Shown here one piece after another: positions 20,081 through 28,842 of a stretch of DNA of 64,000 bases (position 1 is its first letter; every line of letters begins with the position of its first letter). The stretch is from Streptomyces sp. GS7 (GTDB taxonomy: Bacteria; Actinomycetota; Actinomycetes; Streptomycetales; Streptomycetaceae). The notes below the pieces were generated by a model. It was not told the DNA's origin, ran no database searches, and was given only the letters and a program-made list of their open reading frames with translations. The translations under genes were made by a program, and so were the position numbers. Where the stretch lies: assembly GCF_009834125.1 (NCBI RefSeq), contig NZ_CP047146.1, forward strand, positions 2,411,501-2,475,500, given 5' to 3'.

Positions 20081-21094
20081 ATGACCGATGCTGCTGTTTC
20101 CGTTGATTCTCCCCGTACGACCGGCGCCGTCGCCGCCGGGCTCGCCACCGTCACCTCCGACGGCACTGTTCTCGACACCTGGTACCCCAAGCCCGAGCTG
20201 GTCTCCGCGACCGCCGAGGGCCTCGGCCCGGCCGGCACCGAGCGGCTGTCGGACGACCGAGCCGCCGAGCTGCTGGGCGGCGCCGTCCGCAAGGCGATCG
20301 GTCCCGACCCGGTCCGCGAGGTGGAGGTCGTGGCCGTCCGCACGGTCATCACCTCGCTCGACGACAAGCCGCTGGACGCGCACGACGCCTACCTGCGCCT
20401 GCACCTGCTGAGCCACCGGCTGGTCAAGCCGCACGGCCAGAACCTGGAGGGCGTCTTCGGGCTGCTGACCAACGTCGCCTGGACCTCGCTCGGCCCGGTG
20501 GCCGTCGACCGGCTGGAGACGGTGCGGTTGAACGCCCGCGCCGAGGGCCTGCACCTCCAGGTCACCAGCGTCGACAAGTTCCCGCGGATGACCGACTACG
20601 TGGCGCCCTCCGGCGTGCGGATCGCGGACGCCGACCGGGTGCGGCTGGGCGCCCACCTCGCGGCCGGCACCACCGTCATGCACGAGGGCTTCGTGAACTT
20701 CAACGCCGGCACGCTGGGCACCTCCATGATCGAGGGCCGGATCAGCGCGGGCGTGGTGATCGGCGACGGCAGCGACATCGGCGGCGGCGCCTCCACGATG
20801 GGCACCCTGTCCGGCGGCGGCAAGCAGATCATCTCGATCGGCGAGCGCTGCCTGCTGGGCGCGGAGTCCGGTATCGGTATCGCGCTGGGCGACGAGTGCG
20901 TCGTCGAGGCCGGTCTCTACATCACGGCCGGCACCCGGGTCACCATGCCCGACGGCCAGATCGTCAAGGCGCTGGAGCTGTCCGGCGGCGACAACATCCT
21001 CTTCCGCCGCAACTCCACCACGGGCGCCGTCGAGGCCCGCCCGAACAAGGCGGTCTGGGGCGGTCTGAACGAGATCCTGCACAGCCACAACTGA
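20081..21094 (+). CDS. dapD: tetrahydrodipicolinate N-succinyltransferase
   Basis: 337 residues, actinobacterial-type DapD of the lysine/diaminopimelate pathway. The N-terminal domain is followed by a left-handed beta helix of hexapeptide repeats ([56 protein letters not shown]). Complete, own transcription unit, followed by a hairpin terminator. Confidence 0.95.
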   Translation: MTDAAVSVDSPRTTGAVAAGLATVTSDGTVLDTWYPKPELVSATAEGLGPAGTERLSDDRAAELLGGAVRKAIGPDPVREVEVVAVRTVITSLDDKPLDAHDAYLRLHLLSHRLVKPHGQNLEGVFGLLTNVAWTSLGPVAVDRLETVRLNARAEGLHLQVTSVDKFPRMTDYVAPSGVRIADADRVRLGAHLAAGTTVMHEGFVNFNAGTLGTSMIEGRISAGVVIGDGSDIGGGASTMGTLSGGGKQIISIGERCLLGAESGIGIALGDECVVEAGLYITAGTRVTMPDGQIVKALELSGGDNILFRRNSTTGAVEARPNKAVWGGLNEILHSHN

Positions 21095-21112
21095 GCACTC
21101 GCCACGGCGGGT

Positions 21113-21145
21113 CCGCGGCCCGGTGGGACTCCCGCCGGGCCGCGG
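21113..21145 (+). terminator. terminator after dapD
   Basis: CCGCGGCCCGG at 21113-21123 pairs with CCGGGCCGCGG at 21135-21145, an 11-bp perfect stem with 11-base loop, 18 bases past the dapD stop. Confidence 0.75.
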
Positions 21146-21170
21146 GCCGTTCGCCGACAGGGTTGCGGCC

Positions 21171-21485
21171 ATGTGTGATCTTGTGGCGGGGATGCGGTGT
21201 CCGGGCCGGGGCAGCGCCGGGTCGCCGGCCACGGCCGGTGGTGGGGCTTCGGGCTGCTGCCCGCGCTGATCGCGCCGGTGCTGTACGCCGCGGCGCTCAC
21301 CGCGCTCGCCCTCTGGTCCGGCGATCTCGCCGCCTGGGCTGGGCCACGCCGTTCGCCGACGGCTGGGGCGCCGCCTGGCAGGGGCTGCCGCGCGGGCTGT
21401 TCGTGGCGCTGCTTGGCGGGGCGACGCTGCTGGTGCGGGATCTCGTACCGGAGCCGGCGGCGGGGGACCCGGAGGAGGGGCAGGG
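21171..21485 (+). pseudogene. decayed EI24-family (CysZ-like) membrane protein gene
   Basis: Three frames together spell an EI24-family protein: MCDLVAGMRC from the ATG at 21171, then GQRRVAGHGRWWGFGLLPAL, then WATPFADGWGAAW. Shift one is in the G run at 21208-21211 and is repaired by one extra G. Shift two is a 5-base tandem duplication, TGGGC twice at 21335-21344; removing one copy restores SGDLAAWATPFADGW. After GLFVALLG the text jumps to GATLLVRDLV, which I recall as the C-terminal end of this family, so some 150 residues appear deleted. Sequencing error could explain single shifts but not the internal loss. Confidence 0.72.
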
Positions 21486-21655
21486 GGCACGGCTGCCGGG
21501 CGGCGGAGCCGCAGCTGCCGCCGCAGAGCGGGCCGGGGCGGTCCGGAGCCCGTCCGCGGACCGGCTGGTGAGGGCGGCGGCGGTACGCCCGGGAACGGCG
21601 AACGGCCGCCGCACCGGAGTGCGACGGCCGCTCGGCCTCACTTGCCCATCACGGG

Positions 21656-21796
21656 TCAGTCAGCCTTGCGCGCCCGCGGCTTCAGGTCCTGGGTCCGCTC
21701 GGCCGCGGACTCCTCCGACCGGGGACGGTGCTGGTCGGAACGCCGCTCCGCGGCGCGGTCCTTGTTGCCCGACTTACGGTTCTGCGACTTCGGCAT
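21656..21796 (-). CDS. small, highly basic conserved protein
   Basis: 46 residues: about 40 percent charged, rich in Lys, Arg, Glu and Ser, no hydrophobic segment, probably disordered. Starts MPKSQNRKSGNKDRAAERR and ends KPRARKAD. Of two adjacent ATGs the one at 21796 has AAGGAG at a proper distance. Such short basic proteins are common in Streptomyces; function unknown, nucleic-acid binding possible. Confidence 0.65.
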   Translation of the reverse strand: MPKSQNRKSGNKDRAAERRSDQHRPRSEESAAERTQDLKPRARKAD

Positions 21797-22252
21797 CATG
21801 ACTCCTTCTGTCTCGCCGAAACAGTGCTTACGAGCCCAGTACGCCACCCCCGGGCGCGGTTGGCGTCCGGACGTGGGCCAGGGGAGTGACAGCCGGTCAC
21901 ACAGGGTGGTCGGGGCTCGGTACGCGGCATCCGGGGGTCGCGGGTCGTGGCCGCCGGTCGGGCCCGCGTACGCGGCCCTGCCGCGCGCGGTGCCGTGGCC
22001 GGTCCGCGTCGGTGCCTTGCCGGGGCGTACGGCGGGACGGCGTGCATGCCTGCGCGGAAAAGGGGGGAGGAGGGCGTGGCGGAGCCGGGCCGGCGCGCGC
22101 TACGCGCGTCAATTCCTGGTGCGCGCAAGGGAGTTGTCAAGGTTTTCCCGGTGGACGGGGGCGTACCGGGGAGGGAACCGCCCGAGATGGGGAGAATTCC
22201 GTCTACGCTTGGGCGGCGCACGAGCCGTAGTCCGTTCGAGGAGCTGAGCCAG
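21797..22252. other. intergenic region before the acidic protein gene
   Basis: 456 bases with the promoters of the small basic protein (leftward) and of the gene at 22253. A TACGCT hexamer at about 22210 has the TANNNT form of a -10 some 40 bases before the ATG, but I could not assign a convincing -35. Open frames here have no ribosome sites and are not called. Confidence 0.4.
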
Positions 22253-23743
22253 ATGTCCGCAGACCGCCCGACCATGCCGCCGGTGCGGCTGCACTCCGAA
22301 GCGGAGCTGGCCCGTGACGCACTGAGCGCTCCGCTGATGGCGCGGGCCGCCAAGCTGGCCCGCTGGGCCGAGAGCGGCGTCCCGGTCGGGGTGGGCGGCG
22401 AGATCCTCCACGAGCCGCTGGCCGCCGCCACCGAGCACCTGGGACTGGCCGGGGACGAGGACGGGCTCGCGTACACCGCCGAGGCGTGGCAACTGGCGGT
22501 GGACACCGGGCTCGTGGAGATCACGGAAGAGGAGGACGCCGAGGACGGCGCGGAGCTGCCGGACGGCGCGGCCGTCGGCACCGCCACCCCGGGCGACGAA
22601 CTCGCGCTGCTGACCTCCGGCAGCCCGCAGGACGTCCTGGACATCTGGCTCGGCGGCATGGAGACCGTGCTCGCCGACGCTGTCGCCCCCGACCTCTCCG
22701 ACATCGCCGACCAGCTCGCCGAGGGCGGCGACCTGGACCTCGACGCGATCGACTGGAACCCGGAGGAGGAGGCCGAGCTGCTGGACGGCATCCTCGGCAA
22801 CCTCTACCTGCTCAGCGCCCTCAACGAGTCCCCCGACCAGGACGTCCCGCTGCCCGCGCTGGCCGCTTCCATGATCGTCCCGGACGACATGGACGAGCCC
22901 ACGGACGACATCCTCGAAGAGGTCTCCGCGGCGATGATGCGGCTGGACGACCAGTTCCGCGTGCTGGAGCCGATCGGGCTGGTCGCCTACCGGCCGGTCG
23001 ACGAAGCGCTCATCGAGGAGCTGGACGAGGACGGCGAGACGGTCTCCGCCGCCCAGCCGCTGGACGACGAGGACGTCTCCCGCTACGGCATGGTCCGGCT
23101 CACGCCGCTCGGCGTCTGGGCGGTCCGCGCCCGGATGCTGGACGCCGGGGTGCACGCCCCGGCCGTCGGCGACCTCACCGACAAGGGCGCCGACGTCCTC
23201 CTGGAGGCGCTCCCCGAGTACCCCGAGACGCTCGCCCAGGCCGAGTCCGAGCAGTGGCTCGCCGCCCGTACGCCCCTGGACGCCGCCCGGGACCTGCTCG
23301 CCGCCGCCCGCGGCGACGACGAGCGGGCCCCGCTGCGCCGGCTCGCCGCCCAGCAGACCCTCTCGCTGGTCGCCCCGGACGCCGAGCCCGCGCTGCGCGA
23401 GGTGCTCGACGACCGGCAGCTGGGAGGGCTGGCCCGGGTCTGGCTCGCCGAGCGCGGTCTGCCCGGCATCCCCGAGCCGTCCCAGGACATGATCTTCTGG
23501 CTGACGGTGGACACCATCGCGGCCCAGCTGGACAGCGTGGACGAGGAGGCGGCGGCCGAGCTGCGGGACCTCGTCCAGGGCCTGACCGAGCAGCACAGCG
23601 GGTTCTTCGACGCGGCCTGGCGGGTGGACCACCCGGCCACCGCCGACGTCCTGGAGGCCATGGGCCGGCTGCACCCGGACAAGAAGGCCGCCAAGGAGGC
23701 GCGCAAGGCGGCCTTCAAGGCGCGGTCGCGGCGCTCCGGCTGA
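22253..23743 (+). CDS. conserved acidic protein, function unknown
   Basis: 496 residues, strongly acidic through residues 80-270 (EEEDAEDGAELPDG, ELDEDGETVSAAQPLDDED), helical, soluble. It begins with SADRPTMPPVRLHSEAELAR and ends with the basic KKAAKEARKAAFKARSRR. A repeated theme of LxTxxGLVE/IGLVAYRPV and RLTPLGVWAVR strands followed by helices suggests winged-helix-like units. Conserved in Streptomyces from memory, without known role. The ATG is chosen because GAGGAGCTGAG precedes it. Single-gene unit followed by a terminator. Confidence 0.8.
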   Translation: MSADRPTMPPVRLHSEAELARDALSAPLMARAAKLARWAESGVPVGVGGEILHEPLAAATEHLGLAGDEDGLAYTAEAWQLAVDTGLVEITEEEDAEDGAELPDGAAVGTATPGDELALLTSGSPQDVLDIWLGGMETVLADAVAPDLSDIADQLAEGGDLDLDAIDWNPEEEAELLDGILGNLYLLSALNESPDQDVPLPALAASMIVPDDMDEPTDDILEEVSAAMMRLDDQFRVLEPIGLVAYRPVDEALIEELDEDGETVSAAQPLDDEDVSRYGMVRLTPLGVWAVRARMLDAGVHAPAVGDLTDKGADVLLEALPEYPETLAQAESEQWLAARTPLDAARDLLAAARGDDERAPLRRLAAQQTLSLVAPDAEPALREVLDDRQLGGLARVWLAERGLPGIPEPSQDMIFWLTVDTIAAQLDSVDEEAAAELRDLVQGLTEQHSGFFDAAWRVDHPATADVLEAMGRLHPDKKAAKEARKAAFKARSRRSG

Positions 23744-23771
23744 GTCCGCCGGGCAGTACGCGCGGTCCCGG

Positions 23772-23806
23772 GCGGCCGGGGAGCGGGGCAACCGCTCCCC
23801 GGCCGC
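23772..23806 (+). terminator. strong hairpin terminator
   Basis: 14-bp perfect stem, GCGGCCGGGGAGCG at 23772-23785 with its complement at 23793-23806, loop of seven, 29 bases past the stop of the acidic protein gene. Confidence 0.85.
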
Positions 23807-23813
23807 TTCCCGT

Positions 23814-23990
23814 ATGCCGTGCCGCGTTCAACCGGTGTTCGGGGACGCACCGGAGTCCGGCCGGTTCACCGGGCCGGTCTTCTCGCCGGACGGGCGGACG
23901 CTGTTCGGCCGCCTCCAGGAGCCGGGGATCGCGGTGGCCGTCACGGGTCCGTGGCGGCGGGCGCCGCACCGGCGGGCGCCGCGGCGGTGA
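23814..23990 (+). pseudogene. C-terminal remnant of a PhoX/DUF839-family phosphatase gene
   Basis: A 58-codon frame from the ATG at 23814. It contains GRFTGPVFSPDGRTLFGRLQ followed by EPGIAVAVTGPW, which is the characteristic last segment of PhoX-type (DUF839) phosphatases: a TGPVFSPDGRTLF strand pair, a QxPG turn and the terminal TGPW. Everything N-terminal to this, several hundred residues, is missing; a terminator stands just upstream instead. The last 50 bases run antisense into the end of the methyltransferase gene. Read as a leftover of a deletion, not as a working gene. Confidence 0.65.
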
Positions 23991-24870
23991 TGAGGTAGTA
24001 GTCGAGCAGACCGGTCTGATACGCCGCCAGGTAGTGCCGCGGCCACTTGTCGCGCAGCTCCGGCCGCTCGGCCATGTAGCGGTCGTAGCTCTCCCAGACC
24101 CCCTCGCCGACCGGCGTCACCTCCACGCTGCGCAGCCCGGCTGCGGAGAGCGTCGCGGCCACGTCGTCGACCAGGTGCGGGACGTCCAGGCCGTCGGCGT
24201 ACGGGGGCAGCAGCTCCGGCAGCACCGGGACGGCCTCCTTGATGCGGGCGAAGAAGGTGGCCAGCGCGAACTGGCCGTCCGGGCGCAGCACCCGCGCCGC
24301 CTCCCGGGCGAACCCGGCCAGGTCGCGGAAGTGCTGGGCGGCCTCGACGGAGTACACGAAGTCGACCGAGCCGTCCGGCAGCGGCATCTGCTGGGCCGGG
24401 CCGAGGACGAAGTCCAGCCGGCCGGCGGCGGTGCCCGAGGGCCCGGCGTGCAGCAGCTCGGCGTTGGCCTCCCGGGCGCGGGCGATCTGGTCGGGATGGG
24501 CGTCCAGGCCGATCACCGACCCCAGGCCGAACTCCTTCAGCGCCAGCGCGCAGCCCAGTCCGCGCCCGCACCCGACCTCCAGGGCGGTGCGGCCCCGCGG
24601 GCGGTCGAAGGTGTCCAGCACCAGGCGGTAGAGGTCCTGCTCGCTGCGGATCCGGTCGTCCTCGGTCAGCGGGCGGTCCGCGGCCTCGGGCAGCCAGGCC
24701 CAGTAGCCGAAGTTGATGAAGCCGCCGGCGAAGGCCGGAGCGGTGCTGAGGTCGTGGTCGCCGTACGTCTCGGAGACCCGGTCGGGGATGTCCGGACGCG
24801 CTGCGCCGTCCGGGTGGTCCGGGCGCGCGGGGTGACCGGGTTCGCCGGCCGGGGGCGGCTGCTGGGTCAT
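23941..24870 (-). CDS. class I SAM-dependent methyltransferase
   Basis: 309 residues. Motif I ALEVGCGRGLGCALAL near 95, acidic post-I loop VIGLDAHPD, motif II-like DGSVDFVYSVEAAQHF and VLRPDGQFALATFF, the usual class I order. The N-terminal GFINFGYWAWLP resembles small-molecule C- and O-methyltransferases. AGGAG lies at good distance from the ATG. It is divergent from the luciferase-like gene. Substrate unknown. Confidence 0.85.
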   Translation of the reverse strand: MTQQPPPAGEPGHPARPDHPDGAARPDIPDRVSETYGDHDLSTAPAFAGGFINFGYWAWLPEAADRPLTEDDRIRSEQDLYRLVLDTFDRPRGRTALEVGCGRGLGCALALKEFGLGSVIGLDAHPDQIARAREANAELLHAGPSGTAAGRLDFVLGPAQQMPLPDGSVDFVYSVEAAQHFRDLAGFAREAARVLRPDGQFALATFFARIKEAVPVLPELLPPYADGLDVPHLVDDVAATLSAAGLRSVEVTPVGEGVWESYDRYMAERPELRDKWPRHYLAAYQTGLLDYYLITAAAPAGAAPAATDP

Positions 24871-24958
24871 CGGACGCTCCTCGTCTGTGCCGTGGGGGGA
24901 AAGCGCCGAGGGGGCGTGTGGGGCGGAATCTTGGGCGCGTGCGGACGTTGAAGGGGAG

Positions 24959-25996
24959 GTGAGCTCGACGACAGGGACGACACAATTTTCGATCCTCGAC
25001 CGCTCCCGCACCAGGGCTGGTCACCCGCCCGCGGAGGCGCTGCGGGACACGGTGGACCTGGCGCGGTATGCCGAGCGGCTGGGCTACCACCGCTTCTGGG
25101 TCTCCGAGCACCACGGCGTCCCCGGGGTCGCCGGCTCCGCGCCCACGGTCCTGGCCGCCGCGGTGGCCTCGGCGACCTCCGCCATCCGGGTCGGTACGGG
25201 CGGGGTGATGCTGCCCAACCACCGGCCCCTGGTCGTCGCCGAGCAGTTCGGGGTGCTGGAATCGCTCTTCCCCGGGCGGATCGACATGGGGCTGGGGCGG
25301 TCGGTCGGCTTCACCGGCGGGATCCGCCGGGCACTGGGCGCGGAGAAGGACGCCGCGGAGGACTTCGGGGACCGGCTCGCCGAGCTGACGGGCTACTTCA
25401 CCGGCACTCAGACCGTCCATCCGCAGGTCCACGCCCGGCCCGCCGAGGGGCTGGCGGTGCCGGTGTTCGTGCTGGCGACCGGCGCGGGCGCGGGCATCGC
25501 GGCCCGGTCCGGGCTCGCCCTGGTCATCGGCGACATCCGGGGCCGGCAGGCGATGCTGGACGCGATCGCCGGCTACCGCGACGCGTTTCGCCCCTCGGCG
25601 CTCTGGGAGCGGCCGTATGTGGTGGTCTCCGGGACGGTGGCGGTGGCCGCCACGGAGGCGGCGGCGCGGCGGCTGCTGGTGCCGGAGGCGCGGGCGCTGG
25701 CGTACTCCCGTACGCACGGGGTGTTCCCGCCGCTGCGGCCCCCGGAGGAGGACGGTGGGGAGCCGATGTCCGCGCGGGAGCGGGAGTTCTACGAGTCCGC
25801 GCTGCGCGGACACGTGCACGGTACGGAGGAACAGGTCGCCGACGCCCTCGGCACGCTGATCGAGCGCAGCGGGGCGGACGAGGTACTGGTCACCACCAGC
25901 TCCTACGACCGCCCGGCGCTGCTGGAGTCCTTCGAGCGGCTGGCCCGGGTGGCGGGGCTGGCGGGCCGGGACCGCCCCGGCGCGGGGCGCCCCTGA
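24959..25996 (+). CDS. luciferase-like flavin oxidoreductase (MsnO8 type)
   Basis: 345 residues, TIM barrel of the bacterial luciferase superfamily. FSILDRSRTRAG..., ARYAERLGYHRFWVSEHH, RVGTGGVMLPNHRPLVVAEQ and FPGRIDMGLGR match the MsnO8-like LLM class. Uses FMNH2 or F420-type flavin; substrate unknown. The GTG at 24959 is preferred: AAGGGGAG directly precedes it and homology begins at once; an upstream ATG at 24887 would add 24 unlike residues. Confidence 0.86.
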   Translation: MSSTTGTTQFSILDRSRTRAGHPPAEALRDTVDLARYAERLGYHRFWVSEHHGVPGVAGSAPTVLAAAVASATSAIRVGTGGVMLPNHRPLVVAEQFGVLESLFPGRIDMGLGRSVGFTGGIRRALGAEKDAAEDFGDRLAELTGYFTGTQTVHPQVHARPAEGLAVPVFVLATGAGAGIAARSGLALVIGDIRGRQAMLDAIAGYRDAFRPSALWERPYVVVSGTVAVAATEAAARRLLVPEARALAYSRTHGVFPPLRPPEEDGGEPMSAREREFYESALRGHVHGTEEQVADALGTLIERSGADEVLVTTSSYDRPALLESFERLARVAGLAGRDRPGAGRP

Positions 25997-26040
25997 CGGG
26001 CCCGCGGCCCGGCCGGGCGGTCCGCGCCGGGCGCGCGGGG

Positions 26041-27309
26041 CTAGAGCGCCGCGGCGGCGGGCTTGACCATCCCGCGGACCGTACGGGCGTCGACGAACTC
26101 GCCCAGCGCGGTCATCTCCCACTCGCCGGAATGCCGGCGGACCAGCTTGGCCATCATCACGCCGGTCCGCTGCTCCGCTCCGGTCAGGTCGAAGCGGACC
26201 AGTTCCTCGCCGGTCTGTGCGTCCGTCAACCGGCAGTAGGCGCTGGCGACTTCGGAGAACTTCTGGCCGGAGAAGGAGTTGACCGTGAAGACCAGGCCGG
26301 TGACCTCCGGGGGCACCCCGCCGAGATGGACGGTGATGGCCTCGTCGTCGCCGGCGCCGTCCCCGGTGAGGTTGTCGCCGGAGTGCTGGATCGCGCCGTC
26401 GAGGATCGTGAGCTTGCCGAAGTAGCAGCTGTCGACCTTGCCGCGGTCCGGGCCGTAGGCGATGACGGAGGCGTCCAGGTCGATGCTCCGGCCGTGGCGC
26501 GCGGGCTCCCAGCCGAGGCCCATCCGGACGGAGCCGAGCACCGGGCGGCCGGACTTGACCAGCGAGACGGTCTGGTTCTTCCGGAGGCTGACCCGGCCCT
26601 TGTCGAGGTTGACCGTGCCGGCGGCGGGCGGCTGCGCGGCGGGGGCGCCCTGTGGCGGCGGGGCGAGGGGGGCCGGGGCGCCGGTGGGCGGTCCCCACGG
26701 GGTGGCAGGAGCCGGGGGCGCAACGGGGGCCGGAGGCGCGGGGGGTGCCGGGGGCGCGGGGGGTGCCGCGGCCCGCGCGGGCTCGGCGGCGGCCGGCGGG
26801 GCCGCCGGTTCCTCGATGCTCACGCCGAAGTCGGTGGCGATCCCGGCGAGCCCGTTGGCGTACCCCTGGCCGACCGCGCGGACCTTCCAGCCGCCGCCCC
26901 GCCGATAGATCTCCATGACCACCAGCGCCGTCTCCGTGCCGAGCCGCGACGGGGTGAACGTCGCGAGGACGGCGCCGCTGTCCGCGTCGCGGACCGTGCC
27001 GGTCGGCTCGGTGCCCGCGAAGGTCCTGCCGGGCGCGTCCAGGCTCGCGGTGACCATGACCTTCTCGACGCCCGCGGGCACCGCGGCGGTGTCCACCGTG
27101 ATGGTGTCACCGGCACCGCCGGCCGCCGCGGTGTGGGTCACCCCCGGTCCCGCGGGCTGGTTGTAGAAGACGAAGTCGGCGTCGGAGCGCACCGTGCCGT
27201 CGGCGCCGAGCAGCAGGCCCGACACGTCCAGCCGCACCGGGGCGGTGACGGCCACCGCCACCCGCGTGGAGCCGAGCGGACGGTTCGCGCCAGGAGTCAT
27301 AGCGGTCAT
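26041..27309 (-). CDS. double TerD-domain stress protein
   Basis: 422 residues. Two TerD domains (about 10-170 and 235-415) separated by a 65-residue Pro/Ala linker. The second has intact calcium-binding sequence (SIDLDASVIAYGPD, GDGAGDDEAITVHL). The first has the degenerate DVSGLLLGADG and SDADFVFYNQP. TerD proteins bind calcium and occur in tellurite, phage and stress resistance loci; here it stands alone with no other ter genes. An ATG three codons in is a possible start. Confidence 0.9.
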   Translation of the reverse strand: MTAMTPGANRPLGSTRVAVAVTAPVRLDVSGLLLGADGTVRSDADFVFYNQPAGPGVTHTAAAGGAGDTITVDTAAVPAGVEKVMVTASLDAPGRTFAGTEPTGTVRDADSGAVLATFTPSRLGTETALVVMEIYRRGGGWKVRAVGQGYANGLAGIATDFGVSIEEPAAPPAAAEPARAAAPPAPPAPPAPPAPVAPPAPATPWGPPTGAPAPLAPPPQGAPAAQPPAAGTVNLDKGRVSLRKNQTVSLVKSGRPVLGSVRMGLGWEPARHGRSIDLDASVIAYGPDRGKVDSCYFGKLTILDGAIQHSGDNLTGDGAGDDEAITVHLGGVPPEVTGLVFTVNSFSGQKFSEVASAYCRLTDAQTGEELVRFDLTGAEQRTGVMMAKLVRRHSGEWEMTALGEFVDARTVRGMVKPAAAAL

Positions 27310-27388
27310 GACGGTCCCAACGGTTGGCGATCGGCCGCGGTTCCGTCGCCGTGGCCCGGACGGTCCGGGCCGGTACCGGCCCGGTGGG

Positions 27389-27661
27389 TCAGCGCCGGCT
27401 GCGGGAGCTGCCGAAGAGCAGCCGGTAGGCGATCAGCAGGACCAGGGCGCCGGCGACGGCGGCGATCCACATCGACGGGTCGTAGAAGTCCTTCGGTATC
27501 GGACGGTGCAGGAAGCGGGTGGAGAGCCAGCCGCCGATGAAGGAGCCGGCGATGCCGATGAGGGTCGTGCCGACGATCCCGCCCGGGTCCCGTCCCGGCA
27601 GCAGGACCTTGGCGATGATGCCCGCGATCAGGCCCAGTACGAGCCAGCTGACGATGCCCAT
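27389..27661 (-). CDS. GlsB/YeaQ/YmgE-family membrane protein
   Basis: 90 residues, three membrane helices, with the family's GLIAGIIAKVLLPGRDPGGI and GTTLIGIAGSFIGGWL (transglycosylase-associated protein signature). Small general-stress membrane protein. Lies 79 bases after the TerD gene's start, same strand, so it could be read into the TerD gene. Confidence 0.88.
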   Translation of the reverse strand: MGIVSWLVLGLIAGIIAKVLLPGRDPGGIVGTTLIGIAGSFIGGWLSTRFLHRPIPKDFYDPSMWIAAVAGALVLLIAYRLLFGSSRSRR

Positions 27662-27778
27662 GATGCGTTTCCTCGTTCCTGCGTGGTGTGCTGCCGCGGT
27701 GTTCCGTGGCGTTGTGCCGCGGCGTTCGCAGGCAAGGACGCGAGGGGGTGGCGGCGAGGTTCCGTACGGTGGCGGAAT

Positions 27779-27814
27779 GCCGTTGATGCCGTTGATGCCG
27801 TTGATGCCGTTGAT
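27779..27814. repeat. 9-bp tandem repeat, four copies
   Basis: GCCGTTGAT repeated four times without change in the 166-base gap between the GlsB-type gene and the uronate dehydrogenase stop. A fifth partial unit (GATGCCGT) follows after GTGAAG. Intergenic, phase-neutral and prone to slippage. Confidence 0.9.
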
Positions 27815-27827
27815 GTGAAGGATGCCG

Positions 27828-28697
27828 TCAGTACGGCCAGATAGGCGGGTTCGTACAGAAGGCTCCGCCGAGGTGGGCGTGGTCGGGGTCGTCCGGGTCG
27901 AGTTCCCCCTGGGCGGCGATCAGTTCGGCGGCGTACGGCTCGGAGTCGTCCCGGGGCGCGTAGCCGAGCGCGCGGGCGGTGGTCAGATCCCACCACAGGC
28001 GGGTGTTGGCCGAGGAGGCGTAGGCGACCGTGTGGCCGACGTGCTCGGCGGTCAGCGCGGCGTGCAGCAGCCGGGCGCAGTCCGCCGGGCTCAGCCAGAT
28101 GGACAGCATCCGCACGGTGGTCGGCACGGGGAAGCAGGAGCCGATGCGCAGCGAGACGGTCTCGATGCCGTAGCGGTCCCAGTAGAGGGCGGCGAGGTCT
28201 TCGCCGAAGCCCTTGGAGAGCCCGTAGAAGGTGTCGGGGCGGCGCGCGGTGCCGACCGGGATGGCGGCGGAGCCGTCCGGCGGGCGGGGGGTGAAGCCGA
28301 CGGCGTGGTTGGAGGAGGCGAAGACCACGCGCCGCACGCCGGCCTCGCGCGCCGCCTCGTACAGCCGGTACGTCCCCTCGATGTTGGCCCGCAGGATCTT
28401 CTCGAACGTCGACTCCAGGGAGATGCCCGCGAGATGGATGACCGCATCGACCCCGCGGACCGCCGCGCGCAGCGCCTCGGTGTCGGCCAACTCCGCGGTG
28501 ATGGCGTCCGGTTCACCCTCGATGGGCCGCTGGTCGAAGAGCCGCAGCCGGTAGCCGTAGGGCGGCAGCAGCTCCCGCATCAGGGTGCCGACTCCACCGG
28601 CGGCGCCGGTGAGCAGAACGGTCCGGGGTCGGGAGGACGGGGAAGGCGGGGGAGGAGGGGAGGACTCGAAGGAAGGGGAAGAAGGGGGCGGCGTCAT
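27828..28697 (-). CDS. udh: uronate dehydrogenase
   Basis: 289 residues, short-chain dehydrogenase of the NAD-dependent epimerase fold. TGAAGGVG at 30-37 binds NAD; Y158 and K162 (TFYGLSKGFGED) are the catalytic pair. Sequence runs such as VVFASSNHAVGF, YGIETVSLRIGSCFP and HTVAYASSANTRLWWD match bacterial uronate dehydrogenases, which oxidise glucuronate or galacturonate to the aldarate lactone. The N-terminal 25 residues are an unusual Pro/Ser-rich extension. Divergent from kdgD, the next pathway enzyme but one. Confidence 0.85.
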   Translation of the reverse strand: MTPPPSSPSFESSPPPPPSPSSRPRTVLLTGAAGGVGTLMRELLPPYGYRLRLFDQRPIEGEPDAITAELADTEALRAAVRGVDAVIHLAGISLESTFEKILRANIEGTYRLYEAAREAGVRRVVFASSNHAVGFTPRPPDGSAAIPVGTARRPDTFYGLSKGFGEDLAALYWDRYGIETVSLRIGSCFPVPTTVRMLSIWLSPADCARLLHAALTAEHVGHTVAYASSANTRLWWDLTTARALGYAPRDDSEPYAAELIAAQGELDPDDPDHAHLGGAFCTNPPIWPY

Positions 28698-28746
28698 GGG
28701 CGGCTACTCCTCCGGCTGAGCTGCAAGGCCGTGTGCGCGGACGGGA

Positions 28747-28760
28747 TTCAGATATGTGGA
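28747..28760. promoter_or_regulatory. candidate uronate-regulon operator, udh copy
   Basis: TTCAGATATGTGGA overlaps the predicted transcription start of udh. Similar 14-base sequences occur beside the kdgD promoter (28891-28904) and the 2,5-dioxovalerate dehydrogenase promoter (36742-36755). Proposed target of the IclR regulator at 35909-36679. Confidence 0.45.
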
Positions 28761-28761
28761 G

Positions 28762-28791
28762 ACGGTAGGGAGTCGGATCATGGCCGGTCAA
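28762..28791 (-). promoter_or_regulatory. udh promoter
   Basis: On the minus strand TTGACC (28791-28786), an 18-base spacer, then TACCGT (28767-28762). Predicted start near 28755, giving a leader of about 58 bases. The -35 and -10 are identical in sequence and spacing to those of the divergent kdgD promoter. Confidence 0.6.
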
Positions 28792-28842
28792 GACGCTTGA
28801 CGTACCGCTCAAATCCGCTGGCGCGGCGCGGGTTTGGGACCC

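Noticed and set aside
19541..21490. 649-codon reverse frame over TetR and dapD
   Set aside because: Antisense GC-phase shadow of two well-supported forward genes.
23828..26698. 956-codon reverse frame over methyltransferase, luciferase-like and TerD genes
   Set aside because: Out-of-phase shadow; Arg/Pro/Gly-rich without any motif, and it covers genes with clear family signatures.
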